From the NCBI RefSeq assembly GCF_013112245.1, contig NZ_WVRN01000001.1, positions 1,120,501-1,184,500 of the forward strand: DNA of 64,000 nt. The letters are read 5' to 3'. Source of the DNA: Ruegeria sp. HKCCD4315 (lineage in GTDB: Bacteria; Pseudomonadota; Alphaproteobacteria; Rhodobacterales; Rhodobacteraceae). This document shows positions 43,449-53,071 of this stretch, in pieces (the first letter of the stretch is position 1; each line of letters opens with the position of its first letter). Under the pieces are notes generated by a model that had not been told where the DNA came from, did no database searches, and worked only from the letters and a program-made list of their open reading frames with translations. The translations under genes and the position numbers were made by a program.

Positions 43449-44771
43449 ATGGTAACTAGACTATTCTCCCGCGTGGGACTGCCGGTCGCGGCGCTGGCTT
43501 TGACCGCATTGGCCGCCTGTGAAGAACCCGAGCCCATTCTCCCCGGAGAGCGCGAAGACATCCGGCCGTTGTCAGATTTGGAGACAGTCGAAAAAAGCGG
43601 CTCTCAGCCGATCAGCCTTCCATCACAGCAGGCGAATGCCAGCTGGTCGCAAAGTCCGGGAACGCCCGCGTACCGTACAACAAATGCGGCACTGCGCGCG
43701 ACGCCGCAGCGGATCTGGTCCACTTCGATCGGTCAGGGTGACTCGCGCAAGCAACGCATCACCGCCGAGCCAGTTGTGGCGGGAGGGTTGATCTATACGC
43801 TGGATGCCGGAGCAATCGTTTCAGCCGTAACGCCTCAGGGGCAGGTTGCATGGGAGACGGATTTGATCCCCTCAAGTGACGGGGATTCCGATGCTACAGG
43901 TGGCGGCATGGCCTATGCGGACGGCGTTCTGTACGTCTCGTCTGGCTATGGTCGCCTGACTGCGCTTGATGCAAAAACGGGTGCTGTTCGGTGGCAGAAA
44001 CGTTTGCAAGCCACCGGAAGCGGTGCACCGCTTGTCAACGACGGTCTGCTCTATTTGGTGGCCGGGGATGAAACCGGATGGACCATCGCAACCAAGGATG
44101 GCCGTATCGCCTGGCAAATCGAAAGCACGCCCAGCGTGGGTAATGTGCTTGGTGCACCTGCGCCTGTGATCGCCTCGGATTTGGCGGTATTTGCTTTTGG
44201 TTCTGGCGACGTTGCTGCCACGTTCCGTCGGGGTGGCATTCGCCGTTGGAACGCATCGGTTGCCGGTGGGCGCCGAGGACGGGCCGCCGCGCAAATCGTT
44301 GATGTGACCGGTGGTCCTATGGTGTCCGGGGACACGATCTATATCGGCAACCATTCGGGCCGGACTGTCGCCTTTGACGTTGCAACGGGCGAACGTCGTT
44401 GGACAGCTGACGAAGGGGCCGTGGACGCCGTATGGCCTGCTGGCAACAGCATTTTCCTGATCAGCGACCGCAGCCAGTTGGTGCGTCTGAACGCGGCAGA
44501 TGGCTCGGTTGTCTGGGCGCAGGATCTTCCGGGCTTTGTGAAAGACAAACGTGGTCGTCGTGGCCCGATCTTTGCGCATTACGGTCCGATCCTCGCCGGT
44601 GGCCGTATTGTGATTGCGTCCAATGACGGATATCTGCGGTTCTTCAATCCGGTCGACGGAACGCTGGTACATCAGGTCGAAGTACCCGGAGGCGCCACAA
44701 CGGCGCCGGTTGTGGCGGGTCAAACACTGTATGTCGTTTCGACCAAGGGTGATCTACACGCTTTCCGTTGA
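43449..44771 (+). CDS. bamB: BamB-like outer membrane assembly lipoprotein
   Basis: The 440-residue protein has a lipoprotein signal with lipobox LAAC (C24) and then PQQ-like beta-propeller repeats (for example TGAVRWQKRL, DGRIAWQIES, GSVVWAQDL, DLHAF). BamB is part of the BAM complex that inserts outer-membrane proteins. The propeller, the lipid anchor and the neighbours yfgM and der agree. It is longer than E. coli BamB, mainly from an acidic/polar N-terminal linker after the lipidated cysteine. Confidence 0.88.
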   Translation: MVTRLFSRVGLPVAALALTALAACEEPEPILPGEREDIRPLSDLETVEKSGSQPISLPSQQANASWSQSPGTPAYRTTNAALRATPQRIWSTSIGQGDSRKQRITAEPVVAGGLIYTLDAGAIVSAVTPQGQVAWETDLIPSSDGDSDATGGGMAYADGVLYVSSGYGRLTALDAKTGAVRWQKRLQATGSGAPLVNDGLLYLVAGDETGWTIATKDGRIAWQIESTPSVGNVLGAPAPVIASDLAVFAFGSGDVAATFRRGGIRRWNASVAGGRRGRAAAQIVDVTGGPMVSGDTIYIGNHSGRTVAFDVATGERRWTADEGAVDAVWPAGNSIFLISDRSQLVRLNAADGSVVWAQDLPGFVKDKRGRRGPIFAHYGPILAGGRIVIASNDGYLRFFNPVDGTLVHQVEVPGGATTAPVVAGQTLYVVSTKGDLHAFR

Positions 44772-44820
44772 CGGAAAGATGCGTTAAAGGGCGCATCTTG
44801 AGTCTTGAAAGTTGAGTATC

Positions 44821-46284
44821 ATGTCGCTGACCCTCGCTATCGTGGGGCGCCCGAATGTGGGCAAATCCACTCTGTTCAATCGCCTAGTGGGCAAACGTCT
44901 GGCCTTGGTAGACGACCAACCCGGCGTGACACGCGACCTGCGCGAAGGCGAAGGGCGTCTGGGCGATCTGCGCTTTACCGTGATCGACACGGCGGGTCTT
45001 GAGGACGCAACCGATGACAGCCTTCAGGGGCGGATGCGCCGCCTGACCGAACGCGCGGTGGACATGGCCGATGTGTGCCTGTTCATGATCGATGCGCGCA
45101 CAGGGCTGACCCCAACGGACGAGATGTTCGCCGAGATTCTTCGCAAGCGCTCGAAGCATGTGATTTTGGCAGCCAACAAAGCCGAAGGTTCTGCTGCGGA
45201 CGCGGGGGTTCTGGAAGCTTATAATCTGGGTCTGGGTGAACCCGTGCGCCTGTCTGGCGAACACGGCGAGGGCATGACGGACCTTTACGCCCAGCTTATG
45301 CCTCTGGCAGATGCGGCCGAAGAAACACAGGCCGAAGAAGCCCCGGAAACCGATATTGAACTGGATGAAGAGGGCGAAGGTGAAACGCCTCTGATCACCT
45401 CTGCCAAGCCGCTGCAAGTGGCTGTCGTCGGGCGACCGAACGCGGGCAAATCGACTTTGATCAACAAGATCATCGGTGAAGATCGCCTGCTGACTGGACC
45501 CGAGGCAGGGATCACCCGCGATGCGATCAGTCTGCGGATTGATTGGGCCGATCCGGATGGCGAAAGCACGCCTATGCGTATTTTCGATACAGCAGGGATG
45601 CGTAAAAAGGCGAAGGTGCAGGAAAAGCTGGAAAAGCTGTCGGTCTCGGACGGTCTGCGCGCCGTGAAATTCGCCGAGGTTGTCGTGGTCTTGCTGGACG
45701 CGGCCATCCCGTTTGAACAACAGGACCTGCGCATCGCCGATCTGGCCGAGCGCGAGGGCCGGGCCGTAGTCGTTGCAGTCAACAAATGGGACGTTGAAGA
45801 AAACAAGCAGGAAAAACTGCGCGAACTCAAAGAGTCTTTTGACCGCCTGCTGCCGCAATTGCGCGGCGCGCCTTTGATCACTGTGTCTGCCAAGACTGGC
45901 CGAGGCCTCGAAAGACTGCGCGCAGCGATCCTGCGTGCCCATGACATTTGGAACCGCCGGGTGCCGACCGCTGCACTGAACCGCTGGCTGACTGCGATGT
46001 TGGAGCAGCACCCGCCTCCAGCGCCACAAGGACGTCGGATCAAGCTGCGCTACATGACGCAGGCCAAAACGCGCCCGCCGGGCTTTGTTGTGATGTGCTC
46101 GCACCCCGACAAGATGCCAGCCAGCTACACACGCTATCTGGTCAACGGATTGCGTGAAGATTTCGACATGCCGGGCACCCCGATCCGATTGACCTTGCGC
46201 GGACAGGGGGACAAGAACCCATACAAAGGACGCCGCAAGAAAAACGCAGGCGCGCTGGCCAAGCATCTAAAGGGGCGGAGCTAA
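44821..46284 (+). CDS. der: Ribosome assembly GTPase Der (EngA)
   Basis: Der is an essential GTPase for 50S subunit assembly, recognisable by two GTPase domains in tandem: the first with GRPNVGKS (9-16) and DTAGLED, the second with [17 protein letters not shown] and NKWD, followed by a KH-like C-terminal domain. The ATG at 44821 (487 residues) is preferred over the in-frame TTG at 44812. An acidic linker (about residues 165-195) joins the two domains. A small hairpin without T tract lies before it, so it is probably cotranscribed with bamB. Confidence 0.96.
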   Translation: MSLTLAIVGRPNVGKSTLFNRLVGKRLALVDDQPGVTRDLREGEGRLGDLRFTVIDTAGLEDATDDSLQGRMRRLTERAVDMADVCLFMIDARTGLTPTDEMFAEILRKRSKHVILAANKAEGSAADAGVLEAYNLGLGEPVRLSGEHGEGMTDLYAQLMPLADAAEETQAEEAPETDIELDEEGEGETPLITSAKPLQVAVVGRPNAGKSTLINKIIGEDRLLTGPEAGITRDAISLRIDWADPDGESTPMRIFDTAGMRKKAKVQEKLEKLSVSDGLRAVKFAEVVVVLLDAAIPFEQQDLRIADLAEREGRAVVVAVNKWDVEENKQEKLRELKESFDRLLPQLRGAPLITVSAKTGRGLERLRAAILRAHDIWNRRVPTAALNRWLTAMLEQHPPPAPQGRRIKLRYMTQAKTRPPGFVVMCSHPDKMPASYTRYLVNGLREDFDMPGTPIRLTLRGQGDKNPYKGRRKKNAGALAKHLKGRS

Positions 46285-46334
46285 GCAAGTATGCTAAAGC
46301 TGGGGGACTTGTTGTCATGTCCCGAAGGTCGCGT

Positions 46335-46799
46335 TTAGTTGTTGAGGCTTTTGTTCACGAAAAGCCTATTAGCCTCAGCCGCTTCAGCCAGTCCTTCGCC
46401 TGAACCGTTACCGTTCTCAATTGCTGTGGCCAACGCAGTCGCGGCCGTTCCGCTTGAAAAGATTGAAGCTATGCGTGTTGTGCCGCCAAAAAGGCCGTTT
46501 TCGGCATCAGCGTTGTTGTAAGTCAGGTCAAAAGTCGAGACCAAGCTGACAGCTTCGTCCGTCGGTCTGCCGTTGTTGTTGCGCGCTTTCGGAGGCACCA
46601 GTGTTGTAACCCGCCGTTGTACACCCGCGTTCACTTCCACGGGCAGAGCTTTCGCCGGATCCGAGCGTAGGGCGATATTTACCCCGCTGCGTTCACCGTA
46701 GACCAAAGCGCGATCCTGAATGTCTGTGCAGTTTGATAGAGACAGGGTGCAGATGGACAGAACACCGAGTGTGATAGCTGGGCGGGTCAATTTAGCCAT
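46335..46799 (-). CDS. Putative small lipoprotein C of a three-gene cluster
   Basis: The 154-residue protein has a signal peptide ending in a lipobox-like LSNC (C24). The mature part has SGVNIALR, a V-N-x-G-x-QRR core and TTLVPP, a pattern shared with the upstream lipoprotein, followed by an FSSGTAATALA helix. The ATG at 46799 has AAGGAG nine bases upstream and overlaps the upstream gene by eight bases; the frame is open further but that part is antisense-like noise. I do not recognise the family. Confidence 0.72.
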   Translation of the reverse strand: MAKLTRPAITLGVLSICTLSLSNCTDIQDRALVYGERSGVNIALRSDPAKALPVEVNAGVQRRVTTLVPPKARNNNGRPTDEAVSLVSTFDLTYNNADAENGLFGGTTRIASIFSSGTAATALATAIENGNGSGEGLAEAAEANRLFVNKSLNN

Positions 46800-47220
46800 T
46801 GGTGTCTGCTCCTTCGTTTGAACCGCTTCCGTTTCCGTTTTCATTTTCTTTGTCTTCACCACAGGTCGCCAGCCTCGCGGTGCCACTAGTTTCACTTCCA
46901 CTTCCCAACTTGGCGGCCAGCTTGTTCGCCGCTTCACCAGTGGAAATCACATCTGAATATCGGGTCAGGAAGATGCTTTTGGTTTCCATTCGTGTGCAAC
47001 CAAACACAGCCATCGCTTCACGTGTTTCACCGGATGCATCCGGTTCGATCACAGGCACCAGGGCCGTAAAGTCGCGGTCGAACCCGATGACCACCTGACC
47101 TTGCTGGCGGTTGGCGCTGACGGCTGCATTGACTCCAACGACCGTATCATGCGCGACGTAGAGTTGATCGCCGCAAGCGCTTAAGCTGCACAACCCCAAA
47201 ATGGGAACCAAGTGTTTCAA
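46792..47220 (-). CDS. Putative small lipoprotein B of a three-gene cluster
   Basis: The 142-residue protein starts at a TTG (47220) that overlaps the upstream stop (TTGA) and has AAGGAG eight bases before it; an ATG at 47241 lacks such a site. The lipobox is LSAC (C16). The mature part has VVGVNAAV, FDRDFTALVPV, E-A-M-A-V-F and ISTGEAANKLAAKL, which align by eye with lipoprotein C, so the two look paralogous. The tail is rich in N, G, S and E. Function unknown. Confidence 0.72.
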   Translation of the reverse strand: MKHLVPILGLCSLSACGDQLYVAHDTVVGVNAAVSANRQQGQVVIGFDRDFTALVPVIEPDASGETREAMAVFGCTRMETKSIFLTRYSDVISTGEAANKLAAKLGSGSETSGTARLATCGEDKENENGNGSGSNEGADTNG

Positions 47221-47723
47221 GTCTGCGTCTCCTTCTTGCATAAGGTTTCGTCGAGCAACGCAACTCTGGTTACAGACAGATCCTGCAGATCCAGATGAAG
47301 GCTACGGGCAATTTGGTCGTCTTGAGAAAACTCCGCCAAGACAGCAGCTTGGTGTCGGCCAATGGTCAGCCCGTTCCACCTGCGGCCAAATGCGATCTCA
47401 AGCCCCCTGGTGTCTGTGATAGAGGCAGCGAGCGTTTGGCTCTCGATCAAGGATTTTCGGTTTAAGTCAATTTTCTGTTGATCGAGGCATGTACCGTCAA
47501 ACACCAAGACTTCGTGATAGGTGCCAAGGCTTAGGATTACGTTGCCTTGTAACGTTGCGAAATGCAGCCCACGACCATGCAATTCATGAACGACCGTTGA
47601 ACTTGTTTCGATGACAGCTGAGGATGAAGTGCCCAACCCATTGTAGGAGCAAGCTGTAAGCGCCAAGCTGGCGAAGGGGGCCAGCCGAGCAACAAGGCAG
47701 AGTTTATGTAGCGAAAAAATCAA
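47217..47723 (-). CDS. Putative lipoprotein A of a three-gene cluster
   Basis: The 168-residue protein begins at a TTG (47723) with AAGG eight bases upstream; no ATG lies before its lipobox LTAC (C25). The mature part includes NVILSLGTYHEVLVFDG, LEIAFGRRWNGLTIGRHQAA and two later cysteines. It is not obviously related to B and C. It leads the triad, and its stop overlaps the start of B, so all three are coupled. Family not recognised. Confidence 0.68.
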   Translation of the reverse strand: MIFSLHKLCLVARLAPFASLALTACSYNGLGTSSSAVIETSSTVVHELHGRGLHFATLQGNVILSLGTYHEVLVFDGTCLDQQKIDLNRKSLIESQTLAASITDTRGLEIAFGRRWNGLTIGRHQAAVLAEFSQDDQIARSLHLDLQDLSVTRVALLDETLCKKETQT

Positions 47724-48076
47724 TCAATTAGCCTTAAAAAATCATTTAATATACTGCAGGTAAGCTTCCCATACGTCAACTCAGGGCATTGACAGTACGT
47801 TTTTTACTCTCAACGAGGGGTCGCCAAGGCGACGCAGAGCCGGGCCTTTTCGTCAGACCTGTTGGTAAGAACAAAGCAGCATCGTCCAACGGAAACTTGT
47901 GGTTGAGCGCGTAACTGCGCCAATTTTCAGCATTTTCGGCGCAAAGACGTGACAGCGCCTTTTCGGCACGCTAGCATTCGCTTGCGTGCATTTGTTTTTG
48001 TTTGCGCGGCTTGCACCTGTTCAACCAGGTCATATTTTTAGTTCAAATTTAACAGGCCATCGTGGGAGAGGGCTGG
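47724..48076. other. Divergent intergenic region with hairpins, no gene seen
   Basis: This 353-base gap separates the lipoprotein triad from the desaturase. It is AT-rich near 47724-47760. It holds a TTGACA at 47789, a GTCGCC/GGCGAC hairpin near 47818-47831, and a GCACGC/GCGTGC hairpin (47966-47989) followed by a T-rich stretch on the plus strand, which could end a small RNA. No tRNA or ORF with a good start is visible. Confidence 0.45.
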
Positions 48077-49060
48077 ATGGATCTGAGGGAATATACGCGG
48101 CAATACGCTGTTCAGGACAACAGGCTTGCAGCGCTGAGCTATTTTGGAACTTTCGCGGTGTATTTTGCATCGCTGGCGCTGGCGATCGGATATGTGGATC
48201 GCTGGTATGTTATGGTTCCTGCGGGTGTGGTCTTTGCCTTCTCGGCGGTGCGGCTTTATGTGTTGCAACATGATTGCGGCCATCATTCGCTGTTCGAGAC
48301 GCGACAGCAGAATGAATGGGCGGGGCATGGGTTGTCACCGTTTACCTTTGCCCCATTTGAGGTGATGAAGCAGAACCACAATCTGCACCACGCGGGGATC
48401 GGCAATCTTGAACATCGCGAGACCGGCGAAATTCACACAATGACCCTGCGCGAATGGAACGAGGCCGATTGGAGCAAACGCCTTTTCTATCGGCTTTATC
48501 GCAACCCGTTTGTCCTGGTGCCGGTGGGGGCATTGTTCACCTATTTCATCCGGTATCGCTGGCCCAAGAACACCATGCGGTTCGGATTGAAAGGCGTGTT
48601 GCTGCACAATCTTTCGATCGTTGTTTTTCTGGGGCTGCTTTATTTGATTGCCGGCAGTACCGGCATTCTGGTCTGGCTTGTTTTCTCACTTCTGGGTGGG
48701 ATGCTGGGTGTGTTCCTTGTCTATCTTCAGCACAACTTCGAGGACACGTACTGGGATCGTCGCCCGGATCTGGATCCGCAACTTGCGGCGCTGCAAGGCT
48801 CTTCCGCATTGGATTTTGGCTGGTGGTTCGACACCGCAGTGGCCTGCATCACCTTGCACGACATTCACCATTTCAACGCACGCATTCCATCTTATCGTCT
48901 GCGTGCCTGCCATTACAATTTGCCACCCGAGTATACTCCGCGTCGGATCAAGTTCCCCGAGGCGGTCGCAGCGCTGAACCTCAAGCTTTGGGATGAGGAC
49001 GCCAAACGTTTGGTGCCGTTCCCAAAGAAAGGGCGTACGGCGGACTTGGCCCATAGTTAA
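48077..49060 (+). CDS. Membrane fatty acid desaturase
   Basis: The 327-residue protein has the three histidine boxes of the acyl-lipid/omega-6 desaturase group: HDCGHH (65-70), HNLHH (101-105) and HDIHH (261-265), which bind the diiron centre, plus four predicted membrane segments. It would insert a cis double bond into a fatty acyl chain. The ATG at 48077 is preferred over a GTG five codons upstream because a GGAGAGGG lies just before it. Position specificity cannot be read. Confidence 0.88.
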   Translation: MDLREYTRQYAVQDNRLAALSYFGTFAVYFASLALAIGYVDRWYVMVPAGVVFAFSAVRLYVLQHDCGHHSLFETRQQNEWAGHGLSPFTFAPFEVMKQNHNLHHAGIGNLEHRETGEIHTMTLREWNEADWSKRLFYRLYRNPFVLVPVGALFTYFIRYRWPKNTMRFGLKGVLLHNLSIVVFLGLLYLIAGSTGILVWLVFSLLGGMLGVFLVYLQHNFEDTYWDRRPDLDPQLAALQGSSALDFGWWFDTAVACITLHDIHHFNARIPSYRLRACHYNLPPEYTPRRIKFPEAVAALNLKLWDEDAKRLVPFPKKGRTADLAHS

Positions 49061-49097
49061 ACAGAGTCGCGCGGTTTGGACCCGCGGCTTGAAGTAG

Positions 49098-49118
49098 CGT
49101 ATATCTTGTGTATATACG
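49098..49118. promoter_or_regulatory. Inverted repeat upstream of the HhH/H1-like gene
   Basis: Seven-base arms CGTATAT and ATATACG surround a seven-base spacer, 32 bases before the next gene's ATG. It could be an operator or simply AT-rich promoter DNA. Confidence 0.4.
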
Positions 49119-49149
49119 TTAATGCAGGGAGAAAGAGAAAGGATCCGGA

Positions 49150-49785
49150 ATGACCGCAGTGACCGATGTTAAAGGTGTGGGCGAAGCGCTTGCCACGGCT
49201 TTGTCCACCAACGGCTTTAAGACAGCCGAGGCGATTGCCAAGGCCAAGCCCGAAGATCTGGTCAAGGTTCCCCGGATTGGTCTGGCGCGTGCTGCGGTGC
49301 TCATAGCTGCTGCAAAAGAGGCTACTTCTTCAAAAACCGCTGCCGCTAAACCCGCACCCACGAAACCCGCTGCGCGCCGGGCTCCGGCTCGTAAACCTGC
49401 TGCTCAAAAACCTGCGGCGCGTAAGCCTGCGGTACGACGCCCGGCCGCCCGCAAGACCGTTGCAGCCGCCGCCGCCGAGAAACGCGCCGAAGAGGCGGCG
49501 AAGAAGGCAGCAGAAGAAAAAGCAGCCGCTGAAGCCGCCGAGGCTAAAGCCCGCAAAAAGGCCAAGGCCAAAGCCAAGGCTGAAAAAGCCGCCAAGAAGC
49601 GTGCCGAAATGGAAGCCGCGTTTTCCAAGGCCAAGGACAAGGTGAAAGCCAAGTCCAAAAAGGGCAAGAAGTCCAAGAAGGACGACAAAAAGAAAGACGC
49701 CGGGAAAAAGGGCGACAAAAAAGACGGTAAGCAGAAAGACAAGAAAAAGGATAAGAAAAAGGATAAGAAAAAGGCGAAGAAATAA
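49150..49785 (+). CDS. Helix-hairpin-helix protein with histone H1-like Lys/Ala-rich tail
   Basis: The first 55 residues form a helix-hairpin-helix unit (VKGVGEALATALSTNGF ... LVKVPRIGLARAAVL), a non-specific DNA-binding fold. The remaining 155 residues are nearly all Ala, Lys, Pro, Arg and Glu: AAKPAP/ARKPA repeats, then KKA-rich coil, ending in KDKKK repeats coded by 12-base tandem units near 49740-49780. This resembles bacterial H1-like proteins and suggests DNA compaction, but the combination is unusual. AAGGA lies before the ATG; a terminator follows. Confidence 0.75.
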   Translation: MTAVTDVKGVGEALATALSTNGFKTAEAIAKAKPEDLVKVPRIGLARAAVLIAAAKEATSSKTAAAKPAPTKPAARRAPARKPAAQKPAARKPAVRRPAARKTVAAAAAEKRAEEAAKKAAEEKAAAEAAEAKARKKAKAKAKAEKAAKKRAEMEAAFSKAKDKVKAKSKKGKKSKKDDKKKDAGKKGDKKDGKQKDKKKDKKKDKKKAKK

Positions 49786-49813
49786 GTCTTCTCCGCCTTT
49801 TCATCATATGCGA

Positions 49814-49839
49814 CCGACGCCTTATGGGGCGTCGGTTTT
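49814..49839. terminator. Bidirectional terminator between the HhH gene and serS
   Basis: CCGACGCC/GGCGTCGG form an eight-base-pair stem with a six-base loop followed by TTTT. It lies at the meeting point of two convergent genes. Confidence 0.82.
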
Positions 49840-49840
49840 C

Positions 49841-51133
49841 TTATGCCAATGTGCCGTCCAGTTGCAGCGTCAGTTTGCCACCCAGATAAGGGCTGAGAGC
49901 TTGCGGAAGGGTTACACTGCCGTCTGCGTTCTGGCCGTTTTCCAACACAGCAATCAGGCAGCGCCCAACGGCCAGACCCGAGCCGTTCAGCGTATGAACG
50001 TATTCCGGTTTTCCACCACCTTCGGGACGGAATCGGGCGTTCATGCGGCGTGCCTGAAACGCTCCGGTGGTCGAGACCGAGCTGATCTCACGATACGTGT
50101 TCTGACCGGGCAGCCATGCTTCGATGTCGAATGTACGGCGTGCACCAAAACCCATATCTCCGGTGCAAAGAACAACGGTGCGGTAGGGAATGCCCAATTG
50201 CTCCAGCAGGTCCTCGGCGCAGCGCAGCATGCGCTTTTGTTCGTCATCCGACTTGTCGGGATGCGTGACCGAGACCATTTCAACCTTTTCGAACTGGTGC
50301 TGACGCAGCATGCCTGACGTGTCCTTGCCCGCGCTACCGGCTTCGGAGCGAAAGCAAGCTGTGTGCGCCGTCATGCGGATGGGCAGGGCAGCTTCATCCA
50401 GAATGTCACCTGCGACCGAATAGGTCAGTGTCACCTCAGACGTCGGGATAAGCCACCAGCCGTTGGTTGTCTGATAGCTGTCATCACCGAATTTTGGCAG
50501 CTTGTCTGTCCCGTACATCGCCTCATCGCGAACCAAAACCGGGGTCTGCATCTCGGTCAGCCCGTTCTTGTCGATATGAGTATCCAGCATGAACTGAGCC
50601 AGCGCGCGATGGATGCGCGCGACGCCCTTTGACAGGTTAACAAAGCGGCTGCCGCTGGTCTTGGCGGCCGTTTCAAAATCCATCGCGGCGGCAACGGCTG
50701 GGATTTCGAAATGCTCTTTCGGGGCAAAGGCGAACGTGCGCGGGGTGCCCCAACGATTCACCTCGACATTGTCGTCCTCATCCGCACCTTGAGGCGCGTC
50801 ATCGGCAGGCAGATTGGCGATGCGGGCCAGTTGATCGGTCAGCAGCGCGTCGAGATCCTTTGCCTCGGTCTGCATCTGGGCGATCTCGGCCTTCTTCTGG
50901 GCGACAAGCGCGCGAAGGCGTTCGAACTCTGCCTCGTCACCGCGACCTTTGGCTGCACCGACCTCTTTGCTGGCTTTGTTTTGCTCAGCCTGCGCGGTCT
51001 CGGCGGCCAGAATCTTGGCTCGGCGACTTTCGTCCAGCCGCAGCAGGTCTGACGACACCGGCGCGTCCCCACGGCGCGCAAGGGCGGCGTCGAAGGCGGC
51101 AGGGTTTTCGCGAATGGCGCGGATGTCGTGCAT
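49841..51133 (-). CDS. serS: Seryl-tRNA synthetase
   Basis: SerS charges tRNA-Ser. The 430-residue protein has the N-terminal long coiled-coil arm (about residues 30-105) and class II motifs: motif 2 in [25 protein letters not shown] sequence and motif 3 in [18 protein letters not shown]. Length is normal. It converges on the HhH gene. Confidence 0.96.
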   Translation of the reverse strand: MHDIRAIRENPAAFDAALARRGDAPVSSDLLRLDESRRAKILAAETAQAEQNKASKEVGAAKGRGDEAEFERLRALVAQKKAEIAQMQTEAKDLDALLTDQLARIANLPADDAPQGADEDDNVEVNRWGTPRTFAFAPKEHFEIPAVAAAMDFETAAKTSGSRFVNLSKGVARIHRALAQFMLDTHIDKNGLTEMQTPVLVRDEAMYGTDKLPKFGDDSYQTTNGWWLIPTSEVTLTYSVAGDILDEAALPIRMTAHTACFRSEAGSAGKDTSGMLRQHQFEKVEMVSVTHPDKSDDEQKRMLRCAEDLLEQLGIPYRTVVLCTGDMGFGARRTFDIEAWLPGQNTYREISSVSTTGAFQARRMNARFRPEGGGKPEYVHTLNGSGLAVGRCLIAVLENGQNADGSVTLPQALSPYLGGKLTLQLDGTLA

Positions 51134-51205
51134 GTCTCAGATCCTTAAATGCGTGAATCACTGAAAACGCTTATGCACCATCTGTCGGGCAGGGTGTAGC
51201 ACCGG

Positions 51206-52870
51206 TTACGACTTATCGTCCCCGTCGTGGATTTCATGCGCCAAGTGCCCATCCCATTCTTCTGTCGGGATCTTTGGTTCCGGCGGGTCGGCCATGTAAG
51301 ACGGCGTCATGATCTGCACGTTATTCTCGTTGAATACGGCCACAATGTTGCGATGCAGGTCCGAGCGGATTTTCGGAATGATACTGCCGCGCGTTGTGTA
51401 GCCGTTGATCTGATAGTTGATCGCGTAGTCGGCCAGCGCGGTCCACAACACGAATGGTTCGGGCTTGGCCTTGATGCCTTTTGTGCGATTGGCAGCCTCG
51501 ATCAGCATCGCCTCGACCTTTTCGGGCGGCTCTTCATACCCGATGCCGACCGTTGTGTGCAGCAACAGCCCGCTGCCATCGGTCTTCTTTGAAAAATTCA
51601 CTACGTCTGAATTCATCAGTTGCGCATTTGGAATCGAGATCAATTCGTTCTTGATCGACTTCAAATGCGTTTCCATGAGTTTGATCTGAACCACGTCTCC
51701 GATGTGATCTCCGATCTGGATACGGTCACCTATTGAGGTGGATCTTCGGTAAATAACGAACAATCCCGCCAGCATGTTGGACACGACCGAGTTAGCGCCC
51801 AGCGACAGCATTGCGCCGACCAGAATGGTCAGCCCCTGAAACGCCGCCGAGTCCGAGCCGGGGATGTAGGGGACAGCAAAAACCAGCGCGATCAGAATCA
51901 CGATGACACGGGCGATATTGAATGTCGGGTTGACCCAGTGTTTCTCGAAATCGCCCATATCGAACGAGCCCGCTTCGACCGCATCGAAGAACACGCGCAT
52001 CCCTTTGATGATATACATCGTGACCCATGTGATTAGGCCCAGCATGATCAAGTTGGGAATGTAGCTGAGGATGCCTTTGAAGATCAAAAGGACAGGTTCT
52101 GTCAGGTAAGTGAGCAGCAGCTGAGCGAAATAACGCGTTTCGGCAAATGCGAGAAGGACGAAAGACAGGTAATAGTAGAAACCCAGAAAGAAGATAATCA
52201 GTAGGATGAAATTCAATCCGTACCGGATCAGGGCTGCGATCGCTTCAGCTTGGACGCTTTTGGCAGTCGCCGTCTCAACATCCTTCAAATATCGCTTTAC
52301 CAGTTTCAGGGTACGCCGCCTTATCCGCCGATGCAGCCATAGGATCAGCGCCACGAAAGCGACAAAACCAAGTGTCCATCCCGCAGCCTCAATTGCCCCT
52401 GACACCCGCGCCTGGTCCGTGCGGTTGGCACGATAGGCGAGGATGGCTTCTTCGATAGCCTGACCATGAAGGAAGCTGAGAACATCCAGCTCCATCTGAT
52501 CCAATTCGGCGTCTGCAACGGTCACGATTGACACGATCACACCGTCGGCGCGGATGCGAACGCCCAGATCGGTTTCTTCAAAAGCGATGTCGACCGCAGG
52601 ACTTTCTGAGGCTTCGGCAACCTCAATGATCTTGTCCTGAACGCCTTCCGCCCGTTCCGGCGCGGGCAGGGCACTGGACCCACGCAGGAAGAACAACATT
52701 TCGCCGTCCACTATGACAGGCGCTTTGAAACTGTCCGCTTCTTCTGCTTCGGGTTCAGCGATTTCAGAGGGTGTTTCTTGCGCCTGCGCCGGGCGGGAAA
52801 GCGTCAAACCCACAGATATGGTGATCAGCAAATAACATAGCAAAAGGAAAGGCTTGAATGGCAGTGTCAT
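51206..52870 (-). CDS. MscS family mechanosensitive channel, large form
   Basis: The 554-residue protein starts with a signal peptide ending near SRPAQAQ (residue 31), then a periplasmic domain, about five membrane segments and the MscS pore/beta domain (GLTILVGAMLSLGANSVVSNMLAG, then GDRIQIGDHIGDVVQI), with a soluble C-terminal domain. It would release solutes at osmotic downshock. The ATG at 52870 is chosen for AAGGGGGA upstream and the clear signal peptide; the frame is open 20 codons further. It diverges from yajC. Confidence 0.9.
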   Translation of the reverse strand: MTLPFKPFLLLCYLLITISVGLTLSRPAQAQETPSEIAEPEAEEADSFKAPVIVDGEMLFFLRGSSALPAPERAEGVQDKIIEVAEASESPAVDIAFEETDLGVRIRADGVIVSIVTVADAELDQMELDVLSFLHGQAIEEAILAYRANRTDQARVSGAIEAAGWTLGFVAFVALILWLHRRIRRRTLKLVKRYLKDVETATAKSVQAEAIAALIRYGLNFILLIIFFLGFYYYLSFVLLAFAETRYFAQLLLTYLTEPVLLIFKGILSYIPNLIMLGLITWVTMYIIKGMRVFFDAVEAGSFDMGDFEKHWVNPTFNIARVIVILIALVFAVPYIPGSDSAAFQGLTILVGAMLSLGANSVVSNMLAGLFVIYRRSTSIGDRIQIGDHIGDVVQIKLMETHLKSIKNELISIPNAQLMNSDVVNFSKKTDGSGLLLHTTVGIGYEEPPEKVEAMLIEAANRTKGIKAKPEPFVLWTALADYAINYQINGYTTRGSIIPKIRSDLHRNIVAVFNENNVQIMTPSYMADPPEPKIPTEEWDGHLAHEIHDGDDKS

Positions 52871-53071
52871 ATGTCCCCCTTCAGTCAAACTATAACCGGA
52901 TTTGCATATGTTCCTAGGACATATCTGCAACGCTTTGTCCTTAGTTGATGGGTCGTAGTCTTTTTCAAGTGAGACACATCAACGCCTTTGCTTGCAAACA
53001 GGCATCTCAAAGCATAGGTTCCGGCCAAATTTGCGGAACGGTACCGCAAGATCTGAACAAAGGAATATCCC

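Noticed and set aside
44776..44799. Hairpin AAGATGCG/CGCATCTT between bamB and der as a terminator
   Set aside because: The stem is good but no T tract follows, and der has no clear promoter of its own, so cotranscription is more likely.
44884..46266. 460-codon minus-strand ORF opposite der
   Set aside because: It is antisense to a clearly conserved GTPase and shows no protein family features.
49360..49785. Repetitive DNA as a CRISPR or non-coding tandem repeat
   Set aside because: The repeats keep one reading frame that encodes a Lys/Ala-rich tail, and there are no spacers of constant length.
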